64,000 nucleotides of DNA from Kurthia senegalensis (GCF_000285595.1 NZ_HE611065.1:123812-187811), one strand, 5' to 3'. Positions 19,579-29,575 are shown, counted from the stretch's first letter. Program-made: numbers and translations. Notes: generated by a model from the letters alone, not told the origin.

Positions 19579-20721
19579 TTAATCTAATAAAAATTGTTGG
19601 AACACTTCATTACCAACAAAACGACCTTTATACGTTAATTTTATACTGTCTCCTTCTATTAAAAGAAGTTGCTCTTCAACTAATAGCTGAAGTTGCTTTG
19701 CAAATAGTTTGTCTAATTCCACATTGAACTTTTCTTTAAAATGCGTAATGGAAACTCCTTCAATTTTACGTAAACCTAAAAACATTTCTTCTTCAACTTT
19801 TTCTTTCAGCGGAACTTCATGTCGATCGAGCAATGGCAAGTTTCCTTGTTCGACTGCTGCCATGTATTTTTTTAATGGTCCTAAGTTCGTATACCGAACA
19901 CCATTTAAATAACCACTTGCCCCCGCACCGAAACCTGCGTATTCATCGTTCTCCCAATAAATACAATTATGAACCGATTCTAGCCCTCGTTTTGCAAAAT
20001 TACTAATTTCATATTGCATGAGTCCATTCGATTCCATTTGTTGCATTAACATCTCATACATTTCCGCTTCCAAATCTTCCCCCGGAAGTTGTAACTTTCC
20101 TTTGTTCATTAAATTATAAAAAATGGTTTTCGGTTCGACAATTAAAGAATACGCCGAAAAATGTGGAAGATTTAATTTGAATGCTTCATCTAATGTATGC
20201 TGCCACTGTTCAATCGTTTGACCTGGTAGACCATACATTAAATCAATACTAATATTCGTAAATCCTACTTCTCTCGCTGCTTGAATCGTTTCAAATACGT
20301 GTTCATTTGAATGCGTTCTTCCTAATTTCTTCAAGATTTCTTGATCAAACGATTGTACGCCAATACTCAAGCGATTGACGCCGTATTTGTACAACACTTC
20401 TAGCTTTTCACGCGTCAGTTCGTCCGGGTTCGCTTCTGATGAAAATTCGACAACTTGATCAAGTGGAATGTATTGTCGTATATAACGTAATAAATTCTCG
20501 AGTTGTCCCGCTGATAAAGAAGTCGGGGTGCCTCCACCTAAAAAGACCGTTTCAATTTTTTGAAATGCTTCTGGATACTTTTCCGTCACAAGGCGCATTT
20601 CTTGCCCGATTGCTTCTATATATTCATCTACTGGTTGATTTTTAAAAAACACTTTATTAAAATCACAATAATTACAAATCTGATGACAAAATGGGATGTG
20701 AATATAAATTCCTCGTACCAT
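19579..20721 (-). CDS. hemW: Heme chaperone HemW (radical SAM)
   Basis: This is a 380-residue radical SAM protein of the HemW/HemN-like group. The iron-sulfur motif is FCHQICNYCDF (residues 11-21), with a GGGTPTS glycine-rich motif (about 67-73). The lack of an additional N-terminal cysteine arrangement and the length favour HemW, which carries heme to respiratory enzymes, rather than oxygen-independent coproporphyrinogen oxidase HemN. It lies upstream of hrcA, as in B. subtilis (yqeR), but hrcA has its own promoter. Confidence 0.9.
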   Translation of the reverse strand: MVRGIYIHIPFCHQICNYCDFNKVFFKNQPVDEYIEAIGQEMRLVTEKYPEAFQKIETVFLGGGTPTSLSAGQLENLLRYIRQYIPLDQVVEFSSEANPDELTREKLEVLYKYGVNRLSIGVQSFDQEILKKLGRTHSNEHVFETIQAAREVGFTNISIDLMYGLPGQTIEQWQHTLDEAFKLNLPHFSAYSLIVEPKTIFYNLMNKGKLQLPGEDLEAEMYEMLMQQMESNGLMQYEISNFAKRGLESVHNCIYWENDEYAGFGAGASGYLNGVRYTNLGPLKKYMAAVEQGNLPLLDRHEVPLKEKVEEEMFLGLRKIEGVSITHFKEKFNVELDKLFAKQLQLLVEEQLLLIEGDSIKLTYKGRFVGNEVFQQFLLD

Positions 20722-20804
20722 CTATGATCCCTACTTTCTACCGTTAATTCCTGTTCTAGTGTATCTCATTTCATACAATAACTATACTATTTTACTTTTA
20801 ACGC

Positions 20805-20847
20805 AAAAAAATGGACGCAATCTATTTTTCGATTGCGCCCACTTTTT
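20805..20847 (-). terminator. Terminator between a small gene and hemW
   Basis: The stem GGGCGCAATC / GATTGCGTCC has one mismatch near the base and an 8-base AT loop, and is flanked by A and T runs. On the minus strand it follows the small gene at 20885-21058. Confidence 0.85.
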
Positions 20848-20884
20848 AAAACATTGTCTATATTGAACATCCAACAAACGATAC

Positions 20885-21058
20885 TTATCCGACTTGTTGA
20901 ACCCAGTTTTCGTTACATTTCTCATGAAATTGTTTTTGAATTGTTTTAAATTCAGAAATCCGTCTTTGCATGCATGAAACATTTTCTTCAAACTGACAAA
21001 GACGATTTTCAACTGTTAAAATTAATTCCTCGATTGATTTTTCCTCATTCGTCAACAT
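20885..21058 (-). CDS. Small hypothetical protein, 57 residues
   Basis: I do not recognise the family. The ATG at 21058 (MLTNEEKSIEELILTVENRL) has a strong AGAGGTG site at 6 bases, and a terminator follows the stop, so it is probably a real monocistronic gene. It is predicted all-helical and probably coiled coil, with Glu, Gln and three cysteines (CQFEENVSCMQRR and EKCNEN). Its size and helical make-up recall Spo0E-like or other small adaptor proteins, but I see no signature motif. An overlapping frame (20782-21012) lacks a ribosome site. Confidence 0.6.
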   Translation of the reverse strand: MLTNEEKSIEELILTVENRLCQFEENVSCMQRRISEFKTIQKQFHEKCNENWVQQVG

Positions 21059-21547
21059 GCAAATCACCTCTCTTACTTAAACACTACCCAGATAGTGTTA
21101 ACTTAATCATATCAAAACATTGTTTTATTGTACATAACTTTATACTCAATAGTATACGTTGATTTTATAGAAACGACAAACCGAATGGTCTATCTCTTTA
21201 TAGTAAACAGAAAATGTCTAAAGTAACATTTTTTGAGATGAATAGTATTTTTCCACTATGTGCATATTAAAATAACATTTTAAATCATATTTTTATTTTC
21301 AAAAGCCTAATTTTAGAGTCTATCGTTTTGCAAGTAATCCAATTTTAAAAAAATTGTCTACATTCATAATTCTTTTCTCACATACTATTTTTCCAAAAAA
21401 ATATATAAAAGGTATTTAGAACCTTTTTATAATTATTTTTAATTGAAATGTTGCAAAAAGAAAATAATACCGCTATTTTTTTATTTTTTAATACAATTCA
21501 TTCTTTACAGCACCTATAAAAAATACATACCCCTTTTTCAAGAAATC
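21059..21547. other. AT-rich gap without recognisable gene
   Basis: About 490 bases of strongly AT-rich sequence separate the small gene from lepA. The only structure seen is a weak hairpin with a T run (TATAAAAGGT / ACCTTTTTATA, about 21404-21431) that could be a plus-strand terminator. No open frame has a convincing ribosome site. Confidence 0.5.
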
Positions 21548-21582
21548 AAAAAAGACCGAGCAATAGGCTGCTCGGTCTTTTT
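21548..21582 (-). terminator. Terminator of lepA
   Basis: A perfect 9-bp GC-rich stem (GACCGAGCA / TGCTCGGTC) with a 6-base loop is flanked by A6 and T5, immediately after the lepA stop on the minus strand. Confidence 0.9.
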
Positions 21583-21591
21583 ACTTATTAT

Positions 21592-23427
21592 TTATTTTTT
21601 CGGTTGATCGTCATCCATTTTCAAAACAGCCATAAAAGCTTCTTGTGGTACTTCTACAGAACCGACTTGTTTCATACGTTTTTTACCTTCTTTTTGTTTT
21701 TCAAGAAGTTTACGTTTACGAGAAATATCCCCACCGTAACATTTAGCTAATACGTTTTTACGCATCGCTTTAATCGTTGAACGTGCAACAATTTTCGTAC
21801 CGATTGCTGCTTGAATTGGCACTTCAAATTGTTGACGAGGAATTAATTCACGAAGTTTATCAACGATTACTTTACCACGCTCATATGCAAAATCACGGTG
21901 AACGATAAAGCTTAGTGCATCGACTTGTTCACTATTTAATAAAATATCCATCTTCACAAGTTTCGAAGGTTGGTATCCGACCATTTCATAATCAAATGAT
22001 GCATACCCTTTCGTAGAAGATTTTAATTGGTCAAAGAAATCGTATACGATTTCTGATAACGGCATTTCATAGAAAATACTTACACGTGTCGTATCGATAT
22101 AATCCATCGTTAAGAAGTTACCACGCTTACGTTGACAAAGTTCCATAACCGTTCCAACGTAATCATTCGGAACCATAATAGTCGCTTTTACGTATGGTTC
22201 TGAAATTTGTTGAATTTTTTGAGGATCTGGCATTTCAGATGGGTTCGCTACTTGAATTTCTTCACCATCCGTCATATCAACGTGATAAATTACAGACGGT
22301 GCTGTCGTAATTAAATCAATGTTAAATTCACGTTCAATACGCTCTTGAATAATTTCCATGTGTAGTAAGCCTAAAAATCCGCAACGGAAACCGAAACCTA
22401 ATGCTTGAGACGTTTCTGGTTCATATTGAAGTGATGAATCATTCAGCTCAAGCTTTTCAAGCGCTTCACGTAGATCATTGTATTTCGCTGTGTCGATTGG
22501 GTATAAACCACAGTAAACCATTGGATTCAAACGACGATAACCGTCTAAAGGCTCCTCTGCTGCGTTTGGTAACGAGGTTACTGTATCCCCAACACGTGTA
22601 TCCCCTACATTTTTAATCGAAGCAGTTAAATATCCTACGTCTCCGACTGTTAGGAAATCACGTTTTTCCATTTTCGGCGTATGTACACCGACTTCGATTA
22701 CTTCAAATTCGGCACCCGTTGCCATCATTTTAATTTTATCTCCCGGTTTTACCATTCCTTCCACAATACGGATTGAAATAATAACCCCACGATAAGCATC
22801 GTATACAGAGTCAAAAATTAGTGCTTGTAGCGGTGCTTCTGGATCTCCTACAGGTGCAGGTACTTTTTCTACAATTTGTTCTAAAATTTCTTCGATACCA
22901 ATTCCAGCTTTTGCAGATGCCAAAACAGCTTCTGATGCATCTAATCCGATAACATCTTCCACTTCTTGACGTACACGCTCAGGGTCAGCAGATGGCAAAT
23001 CAATTTTATTGATTACTGGTAAAATTTCTAAATCATTGTCTAAAGCTAAATAAACGTTGGCAAGCGTTTGCGCTTCAATCCCTTGTGCCGCATCTACTAC
23101 TAAAACAGCACCTTCACATGCTGCTAAACTACGAGATACTTCATAAGTAAAATCGACGTGTCCTGGTGTATCGATTAAATGCATCGTATACGTTTCGCCG
23201 TCTTTCGCTTTATAATTCAATTGAACGGCATTTAATTTAATCGTAATACCTCGTTCACGTTCTAAATCCATTGAATCTAATAATTGGTTTTTCATTTCAC
23301 GAGAAGCAAGCGCTTCTGTTTTCTCTAGAATACGATCGGCAAGTGTCGATTTACCATGGTCGATGTGCGCGATGATAGAGAAATTACGAATTCGAGATTG
23401 TCTATCTAATAATTCTTGTCGATTCAT
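21592..23427 (-). CDS. lepA: Elongation factor 4 (LepA) GTPase
   Basis: EF4 is a ribosome-associated translational GTPase linked to back-translocation and initiation. At 611 residues the length is standard. G1 [10 protein letters not shown] (about 20-29), G3 DTPGHVDF and G4 NKIDLP are intact, and the LepA-specific C-terminal domain ends in [20 protein letters not shown]. It has its own promoter, divergent from rpsT, and a terminator. B. subtilis has gpr and spoIIP between lepA and rpsT; both sporulation genes are missing here. Confidence 0.99.
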   Translation of the reverse strand: MNRQELLDRQSRIRNFSIIAHIDHGKSTLADRILEKTEALASREMKNQLLDSMDLERERGITIKLNAVQLNYKAKDGETYTMHLIDTPGHVDFTYEVSRSLAACEGAVLVVDAAQGIEAQTLANVYLALDNDLEILPVINKIDLPSADPERVRQEVEDVIGLDASEAVLASAKAGIGIEEILEQIVEKVPAPVGDPEAPLQALIFDSVYDAYRGVIISIRIVEGMVKPGDKIKMMATGAEFEVIEVGVHTPKMEKRDFLTVGDVGYLTASIKNVGDTRVGDTVTSLPNAAEEPLDGYRRLNPMVYCGLYPIDTAKYNDLREALEKLELNDSSLQYEPETSQALGFGFRCGFLGLLHMEIIQERIEREFNIDLITTAPSVIYHVDMTDGEEIQVANPSEMPDPQKIQQISEPYVKATIMVPNDYVGTVMELCQRKRGNFLTMDYIDTTRVSIFYEMPLSEIVYDFFDQLKSSTKGYASFDYEMVGYQPSKLVKMDILLNSEQVDALSFIVHRDFAYERGKVIVDKLRELIPRQQFEVPIQAAIGTKIVARSTIKAMRKNVLAKCYGGDISRKRKLLEKQKEGKKRMKQVGSVEVPQEAFMAVLKMDDDQPKK

Positions 23428-23456
23428 TATTTTCCACTCCTAATTAAACTACTAGA

Positions 23457-23486
23457 ATTATATCAGTCAAGATACTACATTGGCAA
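23457..23486 (-). promoter_or_regulatory. SigA promoter of lepA
   Basis: TTGCCA (23486-23481) and TATAAT (23462-23457) with an 18-base spacer on the minus strand, 30 bases upstream of the lepA start. Confidence 0.7.
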
Positions 23487-23564
23487 TATTACACTCATTT
23501 CACAAAAAAAACGTATGAAAAGACAAGTTTTTTCTGTCAAGTAAATATTCTTTGCATTTCTCTC

Positions 23565-23594
23565 TTGCTTTTCGCCAATGAGCTTTGCTATAAT
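23565..23594 (+). promoter_or_regulatory. SigA promoter of rpsT
   Basis: TTGCTT (23565-23570) and TATAAT (23589-23594) with an 18-base spacer. The predicted leader of about 65 bases contains a stem GCTTGT / ACAAGC (23598-23619) before the AGGAGGTG site. That stem could be a target for S20 autoregulation (inference). Confidence 0.7.
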
Positions 23595-23666
23595 AATGCT
23601 TGTTGTATTAGATACAAGCACAAGTTGAGAATTTCTCATCTCGATTTATTTTAGGAGGTGAATTTC

Positions 23667-23915
23667 ATGCCAAACATCAAATCTGCTATCAAACGTGTTA
23701 AAACTGCTGAAAAAGCTAACGTTGCTAACGTACAAGTTAAATCTGCAATGCGTACAGCAATCAAAAAAGCTGAAACTGCTTTAGTTGCTAAAGATGAAAA
23801 CGCTGCTGAATTACTTTCTGCTGCTGTTAAATCTGTAGATAAAGCTGCTTCAAAAGGCTTAATCCACAAAAACGCTGCTGCTCGTACAAAAGCTCGTTTA
23901 ATGAAAAAAGCTTAA
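23667..23915 (+). CDS. rpsT: 30S ribosomal protein S20
   Basis: S20 is a small basic helical 30S protein. The 82 residues start [19 protein letters not shown] at ATG 23667, 6 bases after AGGAGGTG; an in-frame GTG at 23658 overlaps that site. Composition is Ala/Lys-rich, with [16 protein letters not shown] typical of the family. It is one of the few plus-strand genes, convergent with holA and divergent from lepA as in B. subtilis. Confidence 0.98.
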   Translation: MPNIKSAIKRVKTAEKANVANVQVKSAMRTAIKKAETALVAKDENAAELLSAAVKSVDKAASKGLIHKNAAARTKARLMKKA

Positions 23916-23936
23916 TTCTATTTCATATAGAATGTA

Positions 23937-23970
23937 AGAAGGAGTTCGATTACTCGAACTCCTTTTTTTA
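23937..23970 (+). terminator. Terminator of rpsT
   Basis: Stem AAGGAGTTCGA / TCGAACTCCTT with a 3-4 base loop, followed by T7 on the plus strand, 24 bases after the rpsT stop. Confidence 0.9.
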
Positions 23971-23981
23971 CGTTCTTTTCC

Positions 23982-24018
23982 GAACACGACCGAACAACAT
24001 CGTTCGATCGTGTTTTTT
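23982..24018 (+). terminator. Second terminator after rpsT
   Basis: Stem AACACGA-CGAAC / GTTCG-TCGTGTT, with one unpaired base on each arm, followed by T6 on the plus strand. It backs up the first rpsT terminator. Confidence 0.65.
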
Positions 24019-24024
24019 ATTATC

Positions 24025-24056
24025 AAAAAAAAGCGACCTACATCATAGATCGCTTT
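24025..24056 (-). terminator. Terminator of the holA operon
   Basis: Stem AAAGCGA / TCGCTTT with a 13-base loop. On the minus strand it follows the stop at 24061 and runs into T8. Confidence 0.65.
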
Positions 24057-24060
24057 CCCA

Positions 24061-24777
24061 TTATTCATTTAATTGATACGAAATGTCCTTCATTGTCGGA
24101 AATTGATTTCCGACAATTGTCGTGACGAACGTTTCTACTTTTTGTCCATCTACAAATTGATTCCCTATAATTTGTAAACGATTCGTATGAATACCTAAAG
24201 TGTTAAAACGCTCGTAAATGGTTTTTACGTTATCATACATTTGTTCATTCGTATAGGATGTTGCATCGAGATCAATTTTATATTGAATACCTTTTGGTAC
24301 TTCAATCGCTTGAAAATCAGGTTCCCATTTTAGTGTGTTCGAAATATCAGATTTCATGACGACAATCGTCGTTGAAACGGCCAATACGTTAGAGAGGTCT
24401 TCTGCTAGTTGTTTCGATACATATGTATCTGCTTGCTCTTGTAAGCGTTTTGAAGTATCCTTATCCTCTTTTAACGTCTGAATCGCATCATTCAACACGG
24501 CATAGTCGTTCTCTGCGCGTACGTTCATCTGAACAGGGTTTCTTCGATTTTCATTACTCACGACTGTAAAAGAATATACATTCTTTTTATAATCGTAAGC
24601 CCCATTTTTCACTTCGTAGTACTCAAACGGATACGTTTTCATTAAATAAGACTCCAAAGAAATCGTCGCTCTCTGTTTAGCGTAGGGTGTTTTGTAAAAG
24701 TGTACGTAGACGACACTTGCTACACTAACAAATACAAACAACCCTATGCCTATTAACCACTTTTGGTAAGCCTTCAT
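24061..24777 (-). CDS. Hypothetical membrane-anchored protein
   Basis: One N-terminal membrane helix (about 7-28, WLIGIGLFVFVSVASVVYVHFY) is followed by an extracytoplasmic alpha/beta domain of about 210 residues with a YYEVKNGAYDYKKNVYSFTV segment. That resembles the repeated ESYL..Y motif of YfjL-like Bacillus proteins (weak similarity from memory). It starts 12 bases after holA ends, behind a possible GGAGAGG site, so it is probably co-transcribed with it. No function can be assigned. Confidence 0.7.
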   Translation of the reverse strand: MKAYQKWLIGIGLFVFVSVASVVYVHFYKTPYAKQRATISLESYLMKTYPFEYYEVKNGAYDYKKNVYSFTVVSNENRRNPVQMNVRAENDYAVLNDAIQTLKEDKDTSKRLQEQADTYVSKQLAEDLSNVLAVSTTIVVMKSDISNTLKWEPDFQAIEVPKGIQYKIDLDATSYTNEQMYDNVKTIYERFNTLGIHTNRLQIIGNQFVDGQKVETFVTTIVGNQFPTMKDISYQLNE

Positions 24778-24789
24778 AAAAACCTCTCC

Positions 24790-25818
24790 TTATTTGAAAC
24801 GATAACCAATTGGCTTCATTAAAAAGAATTCTAAAAAGCGTTCTCGATTGCCGCTCATCGTTTTTAATTGTAAGTCCACTTCACCTAATCCGTATAAAGC
24901 GTCTAACAACTGTTGTTCTGTAATCGAACCACGATCTTCAACAATTCGTTTTACACGATATGGATTCACTTTTAATTGTTTCGAAATTTGCTGTGGGTGA
25001 TACCCTTTCGATAGTAAATAATACACGTTAGACATGAGACGTACTTGAGAAGAAATTAAAGCAACGAGTGCAATCGGTTCTTCTTTTTGACGTAATAAAT
25101 CATGATACATCATCAACGCTGTGTTTTTGTCACCTTGGATGTATGCATTTAGTAATTTAAAAACATCTTGCTCTAGCGTTTTAGCAACCATTTCTTCTAC
25201 GAGTACGCCATCGATTGATTGAGTAGAATTGGCTACGTACAAAGCGAGTTTGTCCATTTCACTTTGAAGATGCAACATATTAGCTCCTACTAAATCCATT
25301 AAACGTTCAATACCTTCATCTAAAATGATTGCTTGACGATTTGCCATCTCATGCTTCACCCAAACGGCTAAGTCGCGTTCTTTTGGTGTTTCTGCATATA
25401 AGTACGTACCGTGTTCTTTCATCATTTTCGTTACTTTTTTTCGCTCATCTAATTTTTCAAACGGTGCGATAAAAATCGTAACAGCTGTATCCGAAGGGTG
25501 CTGTAAAAATTTCTCCAATTTTTTGAAATCGTGGTTTAATTTTTCTTTTCCCTTTTCTGTCGCTTTTAAAAACGTACAATTTTTAGCAATGACTAATTTT
25601 TTATCTGAAAAGAAAGGAATCGTATCCGCTTCATCAATTACTTCATCAACGAGCGTTTCTTCTAAATCAAACGTCATCGTATCAATTTCTTCGATTTCCG
25701 ATAATTTTGCTTTCATTCGCTTCACTGTCTCGTCGACAAAATATGATTCTTGACCTGCAATAACATATACGGGAGCAATTTGGCCTTTTTCGATTTCTTT
25801 CCATAACTTTTGAAACAT
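24790..25818 (-). CDS. holA: DNA polymerase III delta subunit
   Basis: The delta subunit opens the beta sliding clamp within the clamp loader. The 342 residues start MFQKLWKEIEKGQIAPVYVIAGQESYFVDE, and the N-terminal RecA-like domain lacks a functional P-loop, as usual for delta. The C-terminal helical collar contains QVRLMSNVYYLLSKGYHPQQISKQL. The position after comEC is conserved (yqeN in B. subtilis). Confidence 0.95.
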   Translation of the reverse strand: MFQKLWKEIEKGQIAPVYVIAGQESYFVDETVKRMKAKLSEIEEIDTMTFDLEETLVDEVIDEADTIPFFSDKKLVIAKNCTFLKATEKGKEKLNHDFKKLEKFLQHPSDTAVTIFIAPFEKLDERKKVTKMMKEHGTYLYAETPKERDLAVWVKHEMANRQAIILDEGIERLMDLVGANMLHLQSEMDKLALYVANSTQSIDGVLVEEMVAKTLEQDVFKLLNAYIQGDKNTALMMYHDLLRQKEEPIALVALISSQVRLMSNVYYLLSKGYHPQQISKQLKVNPYRVKRIVEDRGSITEQQLLDALYGLGEVDLQLKTMSGNRERFLEFFLMKPIGYRFK

Positions 25819-25910
25819 TATGATTTTCCTCCTCGTACTAATAACGATTTCTAGTATACACGAACTCAGTTCAATAAAAAAGGCGTCAATAATAGGAATT
25901 TAACGAAAGA

Positions 25911-25943
25911 AAAATAAAAAAAACCGTGGTATGCCACGATTTT
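25911..25943 (-). terminator. Terminator of the comE operon
   Basis: Stem CGTGG / CCACG with a TATG or CATA loop, flanked by A and T runs, begins directly after the comEC stop on the minus strand and runs into T8. Confidence 0.85.
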
Positions 25944-28183
25944 TTATCGATGTATTTCATACGACCAATTTTTATTCACAACGACTTCTATCGTTCCATC
26001 TTCTGCTGTATTTAACGTTTTTATATGAGCCGATTGAAATCGTTCCAAAACTTCTCGTGCAGGATGTCCGTAACGGTTATTAAGCCCCGTTGAAAAAATA
26101 GCGAGTTGTGGATTCGTCGCACGTAAAAAATCTGCTGAACTCGACGTTTTAGACCCATGATGCCCTGGAGAAAGAATCGTCGTTGAAACGGATGATTTTT
26201 GAAGTAATTCTTTTTCACCTGTCTCTTCTAAATCACCTGTAAGAAGCGTTGAAAAGTTCCCTCGTGCTATTTTCAATACGAGTGAATCATTATTTCCTTC
26301 GTATATACGGTCATATGGCCACAAATAATCAAATTGCACGTCCCCGATTACAAAAGACGTTCCTGCCATTATTTCATAAATAGGAATATGCTGTTGCCTT
26401 GCTTCCTTCCATAAATCTTGCATAACAGGCTTCGTCATACAACTAGGCGTCACATAAATTGCTCGAACGTTCAACTCTTGAAGTACTTCCTCTGCCCCTT
26501 CTGCATGATCTGCATCCGCATGGGTCAAAATAAGTTGATCAATCGTCGTAAGACCCTTCCCTTTTAAATACGGGACGACAACTTGCCTTCCTACTTCATA
26601 TTTCGTAGAATTCGTCTTCCAAGCGTCCCCATCAAAACGTAAAATCCCACCAACGTCGACGACTATTACTTGCTCGCGACTCGGCAATTCGATAATCGTA
26701 CTGTCTCCTTGCCCAACACTTAAATACGTAATGCGTAAATCATCGTGAAACTTCGGAATGAATGAAAACGCTACTACCGGTAAGACAATCATGAGCGTAG
26801 CCCACACGTAATACCGTTTTTCAATGAAAACAAACATCCAAATAACCGTTATAAACATGACGACTAAAAATAACATACTCGGTCTACCAGGCTGCCACAA
26901 TTGATAAGGTAAATCTGCTATCGTGACAAGTAGCGTAGAAAGACTCATTCGTAGTTTCTCATACAATGGGAAAAGAAATGTATTAATAGGTGAAAGGAGA
27001 AACGCATTTAGAAAGAAGAATACGTTGATTGGTAAGATCACGAATGAAAAAAGTGGTACGAGGAAAATATTCACGAGGAAGGAAGAGAGGCTAATTTCAT
27101 AAAAATGATACAAAAGTAAAGGATAGACGAGCAATTGGCAAACGAACGTAATTAAGAATCCATTTTTCAACCAATGACTCGTCACTAAAATATTCGAAGA
27201 AAAAATGAGCGCACATGTCGCTAAATAGGACAATTGAAATCCTACTTGAAAAATGGAGAAAGGTTGCAACCAAACGAATACGATGAAGGAAATACTAATC
27301 GCATCACTCGCCGTCAATTTTTCACTTCTCATTTGAATGAGCAACACAATCACCGTCATCATAACAGAACGCCACACAGAAGGCGCTCCACCTGCCAATA
27401 CCGCATAAATAGGCAATGCGATTAATAAAAGCACAGCTGCGACGTGTAAACGCACACGACAAAAGAGGAGCAATTGATAAAATAAACCTCCTAATAAGGC
27501 GACGTGCAATCCCGAAATCGCAAATAAATGCGTAATACCTAAAATTTGATACGTACGTTTCGTATTTTGATCTAAATCCTCTTGGTCACCGAACAATAAC
27601 GCTTTCGCCTCCCCAGCTAGTGATGCCGGAAACGTCTCGTCAATTTTTTGAAGTAATGAAAAACGATATTGGCCTAAGCGCATCTTCATTGATGAATCCA
27701 CGCTCGTAAATACGAGTTTGTCGATTTCATAAACACCGACCGCTCCTTGGCTTTTTAAATAAGATGCCATTGAAAACTGAAAGCGATGAAGTGGTGCGTC
27801 TGGCAGTGTAAGTTGTCCCGTTAGCGTTGCTTTCATACCGACTAAACTGCTCGACTCCATACGCTTCTTCTCTTCTTCAGAGGACAACTTGTACGTCACA
27901 TACACGTTTAGACCATCTTTCATTTTTACGAATCCACGCACGTATTGCCCCTTCACTTTATAGCTATCTTGGAACGTTACTTCAATCGTCTCAGGCAACG
28001 TTGTCGGTAACGTATCCATTTTATGTTGTGCGTGCAAAAAAATAGCGTAGCACTAAAAACTACTATGCCTATAAAAAGCATACTATTTCTTCGCCAATAC
28101 AAATAAATCGTATACACAAGTAGAAAAATAAAAAAAAGCTTTGGCCACATGAATGCAGCAAGCGTTGCACCTAATATAGCCAA
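25944..28183 (-). pseudogene. comEC: DNA uptake channel ComEC, reading frame broken at a T7 run
   Basis: ComEC forms the membrane channel for transforming DNA. The frame from ATG 28183 (MAILGATLAAFMWPKLFF) encodes two or three membrane helices, then leaves the ComEC frame at the coding-strand T7 (plus-strand A7 at 28036-28042). One more T would give ATLFFLHAQHKMDTLPTTL and join the remaining 690 residues: OB-like domain, competence membrane block, and metallo-beta-lactamase domain with LTHADADHAEG and LSPGHHGSKTSS. The joined length, about 746, is near the family norm. No ribosome site precedes the second frame. It is a read error, slippage or a recent mutation. Confidence 0.88.
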
Positions 28184-28194
28184 AGCAATATAAA

Positions 28195-28776
28195 TTAATT
28201 CGTTTTTAAAGTCGTTTTGCCAAATAGTTCGGTCACCTTCTGTTCATACGGTGCCAATTCTTCTGGTGTCGCGCCTTTCTCTCGCAGTTCGTTGATTAAT
28301 TGTACGTAAAGTTGTAACTTTTCATCACTTAAAAAGTCAATTTTTCGTTCATCAAACGGTACGTGTAATACGTTTACGCCCGCTTGTCGTAACAACTCGA
28401 TTGCGTACTCATTATTTTTATAATCTGTCGCATAGTATAAGTTTTGAATACCCGCTTGAATAATCGACTTCGTACACGGTAAACAAGGGAAATGCGTAAC
28501 GTATAAATCCGCGCCATTCGTCGGCGTACCGTACTTCGCACATTGTAATAGCGCATTCGTTTCTGCATGAACGGTACGAACACAATGATTATCTACGACA
28601 TAACATCCTTTATCGATACAATGATCGTCACCTGAAATCGATCCATTGTATCCTCCGGCGATAATTCGTTTGTCGCGAACGATTGTCGCTCCGACAGACA
28701 ATCTCGTACACGTACTTCGAATCGCAAGTAGATGGCTTTGTGCCATGAAAAATTGGTCCCACGTAATACGCTCCAT
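28195..28776 (-). CDS. comEB: ComE operon protein 2, dCMP deaminase family
   Basis: This is a zinc deaminase of the dCMP/cytidine type. The 193-residue protein starts at ATG 28776 (MERITWDQFFMAQ), 7 bases after GGAGG. The zinc site is HAETNALLQCA plus PCLPCTKSII, with the catalytic Glu in HAE. Its role in competence is unclear; in B. subtilis comEB is not required for DNA uptake. It sits between comEA and comEC. Confidence 0.95.
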   Translation of the reverse strand: MERITWDQFFMAQSHLLAIRSTCTRLSVGATIVRDKRIIAGGYNGSISGDDHCIDKGCYVVDNHCVRTVHAETNALLQCAKYGTPTNGADLYVTHFPCLPCTKSIIQAGIQNLYYATDYKNNEYAIELLRQAGVNVLHVPFDERKIDFLSDEKLQLYVQLINELREKGATPEELAPYEQKVTELFGKTTLKTN

Positions 28777-28806
28777 ATGAACGCCTCCTATCAATTGAAT
28801 ACTATT

Positions 28807-28832
28807 AGTTTATCGCTCACATGCGATAAACT
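28807..28832 (-). other. Hairpin between comEA and comEB
   Basis: A perfect 10-bp stem (AGTTTATCGC / GCGATAAACT) with a 6-base loop lies in the comEA-comEB gap. There is no U-tract after it, so it is more likely an mRNA stabiliser or processing site than a terminator. Confidence 0.5.
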
Positions 28833-28855
28833 CAATAAACTGTCGAGAAGTCAGA

Positions 28856-29539
28856 CTAATTTATCGTCACAAGAGGTTTTAATCGTTCAACGGTCTTCTC
28901 TCCGAATCCACTAATTTTCTTTAAATCATCAATCGATTGAAACGGACCATTTTCCGTTCGGAATTGAATGATGGCTTCTGCTTTTGCAGGTCCAATACCA
29001 CTGATTGTTTGTAGCGCTGCTGAATCTGCCACATTAATATTAATGAGCGCCTGCTCCGACGAGACAGCATTTTCATTCGATTGCGCTGCCGAAGGTATTG
29101 CATTCACAATACTACCTTCCATTTTCTCGCCTTTTTTCGGAACGTAAATGACCATTTCATCTTTCAACTTCTCGGCATGATTAATCATTTTACTATCCGC
29201 TTGCTCTTTATAGCCACCAGAAGCCATTATTGCGTCGTATACACGATCTTCAGGCGATAATTCATAAATACCTGGCTTTTTAACAGCACCCTTCACATCA
29301 ACAACTAAGGTCGCAGATGGCGTCGTTGCACTTATTGTATTCGTATTGGATTGTGTCGGTTGATTCGTAGCAGTGGCATTCGTCGTTTCGTCTGCCAAAT
29401 TTTGTAGTGGTTGAACATTGGAAAGTGTATCGTTTTTCGATTCATTCGAGGAAAAAAAGTAGAAGAAAATAGCACCTACAATTAGGACGCCTAGAAGAAA
29501 ATATTTTTTATATTGCATCAAAAAAGGAATTAGCTTCAC
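28856..29539 (-). CDS. comEA: Competence DNA receptor ComEA
   Basis: ComEA is the membrane-anchored receptor that binds double-stranded DNA for uptake. An N-terminal membrane helix (YFLLGVLIVGAIFFYFF), a SLBB-like middle domain (VDVKGAVKKPGIYELSPEDRV as overlapping pieces), an Asn/Ser/Ala-rich linker and a C-terminal helix-hairpin-helix DNA-binding domain (NINVADSAALQTISGIG) are visible. The start is uncertain. GTG 29539 (MKLIPFLMQYKKY) has AGAAAGG 3 bases upstream; ATG 29518 lies just after a strong hairpin but without a ribosome site; ATG 29557 also has none. The 5' region folds into a hairpin (29520-29575). Confidence 0.9.
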   Translation of the reverse strand: MKLIPFLMQYKKYFLLGVLIVGAIFFYFFSSNESKNDTLSNVQPLQNLADETTNATATNQPTQSNTNTISATTPSATLVVDVKGAVKKPGIYELSPEDRVYDAIMASGGYKEQADSKMINHAEKLKDEMVIYVPKKGEKMEGSIVNAIPSAAQSNENAVSSEQALININVADSAALQTISGIGPAKAEAIIQFRTENGPFQSIDDLKKISGFGEKTVERLKPLVTIN

Positions 29540-29575
29540 ACACCTTTCTCGAGGCATTCATAAGAAGCTAATTCC
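29520..29575 (-). promoter_or_regulatory. Stem-loop with U-tract at the 5' end of comEA
   Basis: On the minus strand GGAATTAGCTTC (29575-29564) pairs perfectly with GAAGCTAATTCC (29537-29526) around a 26-base loop, and T6 follows. The loop holds the AGAAAGG ribosome site and the stem base holds the candidate GTG start of comEA. It could end transcripts from the upstream yqeM operon and also act as an attenuator for comEA, whose predicted promoter lies just upstream. Confidence 0.75.

Noticed and set aside
20782-21012. Minus-strand frame overlapping the small gene at 20885-21058
   Set aside because: It runs through the terminator hairpin and has no ribosome site, unlike the overlapping frame with AGAGGTG.
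21217-21273. Short plus-strand frame MSKVTFFEMNSIF in the AT-rich gap
   Set aside because: Only 18 codons, no ribosome site, nothing recognisable.
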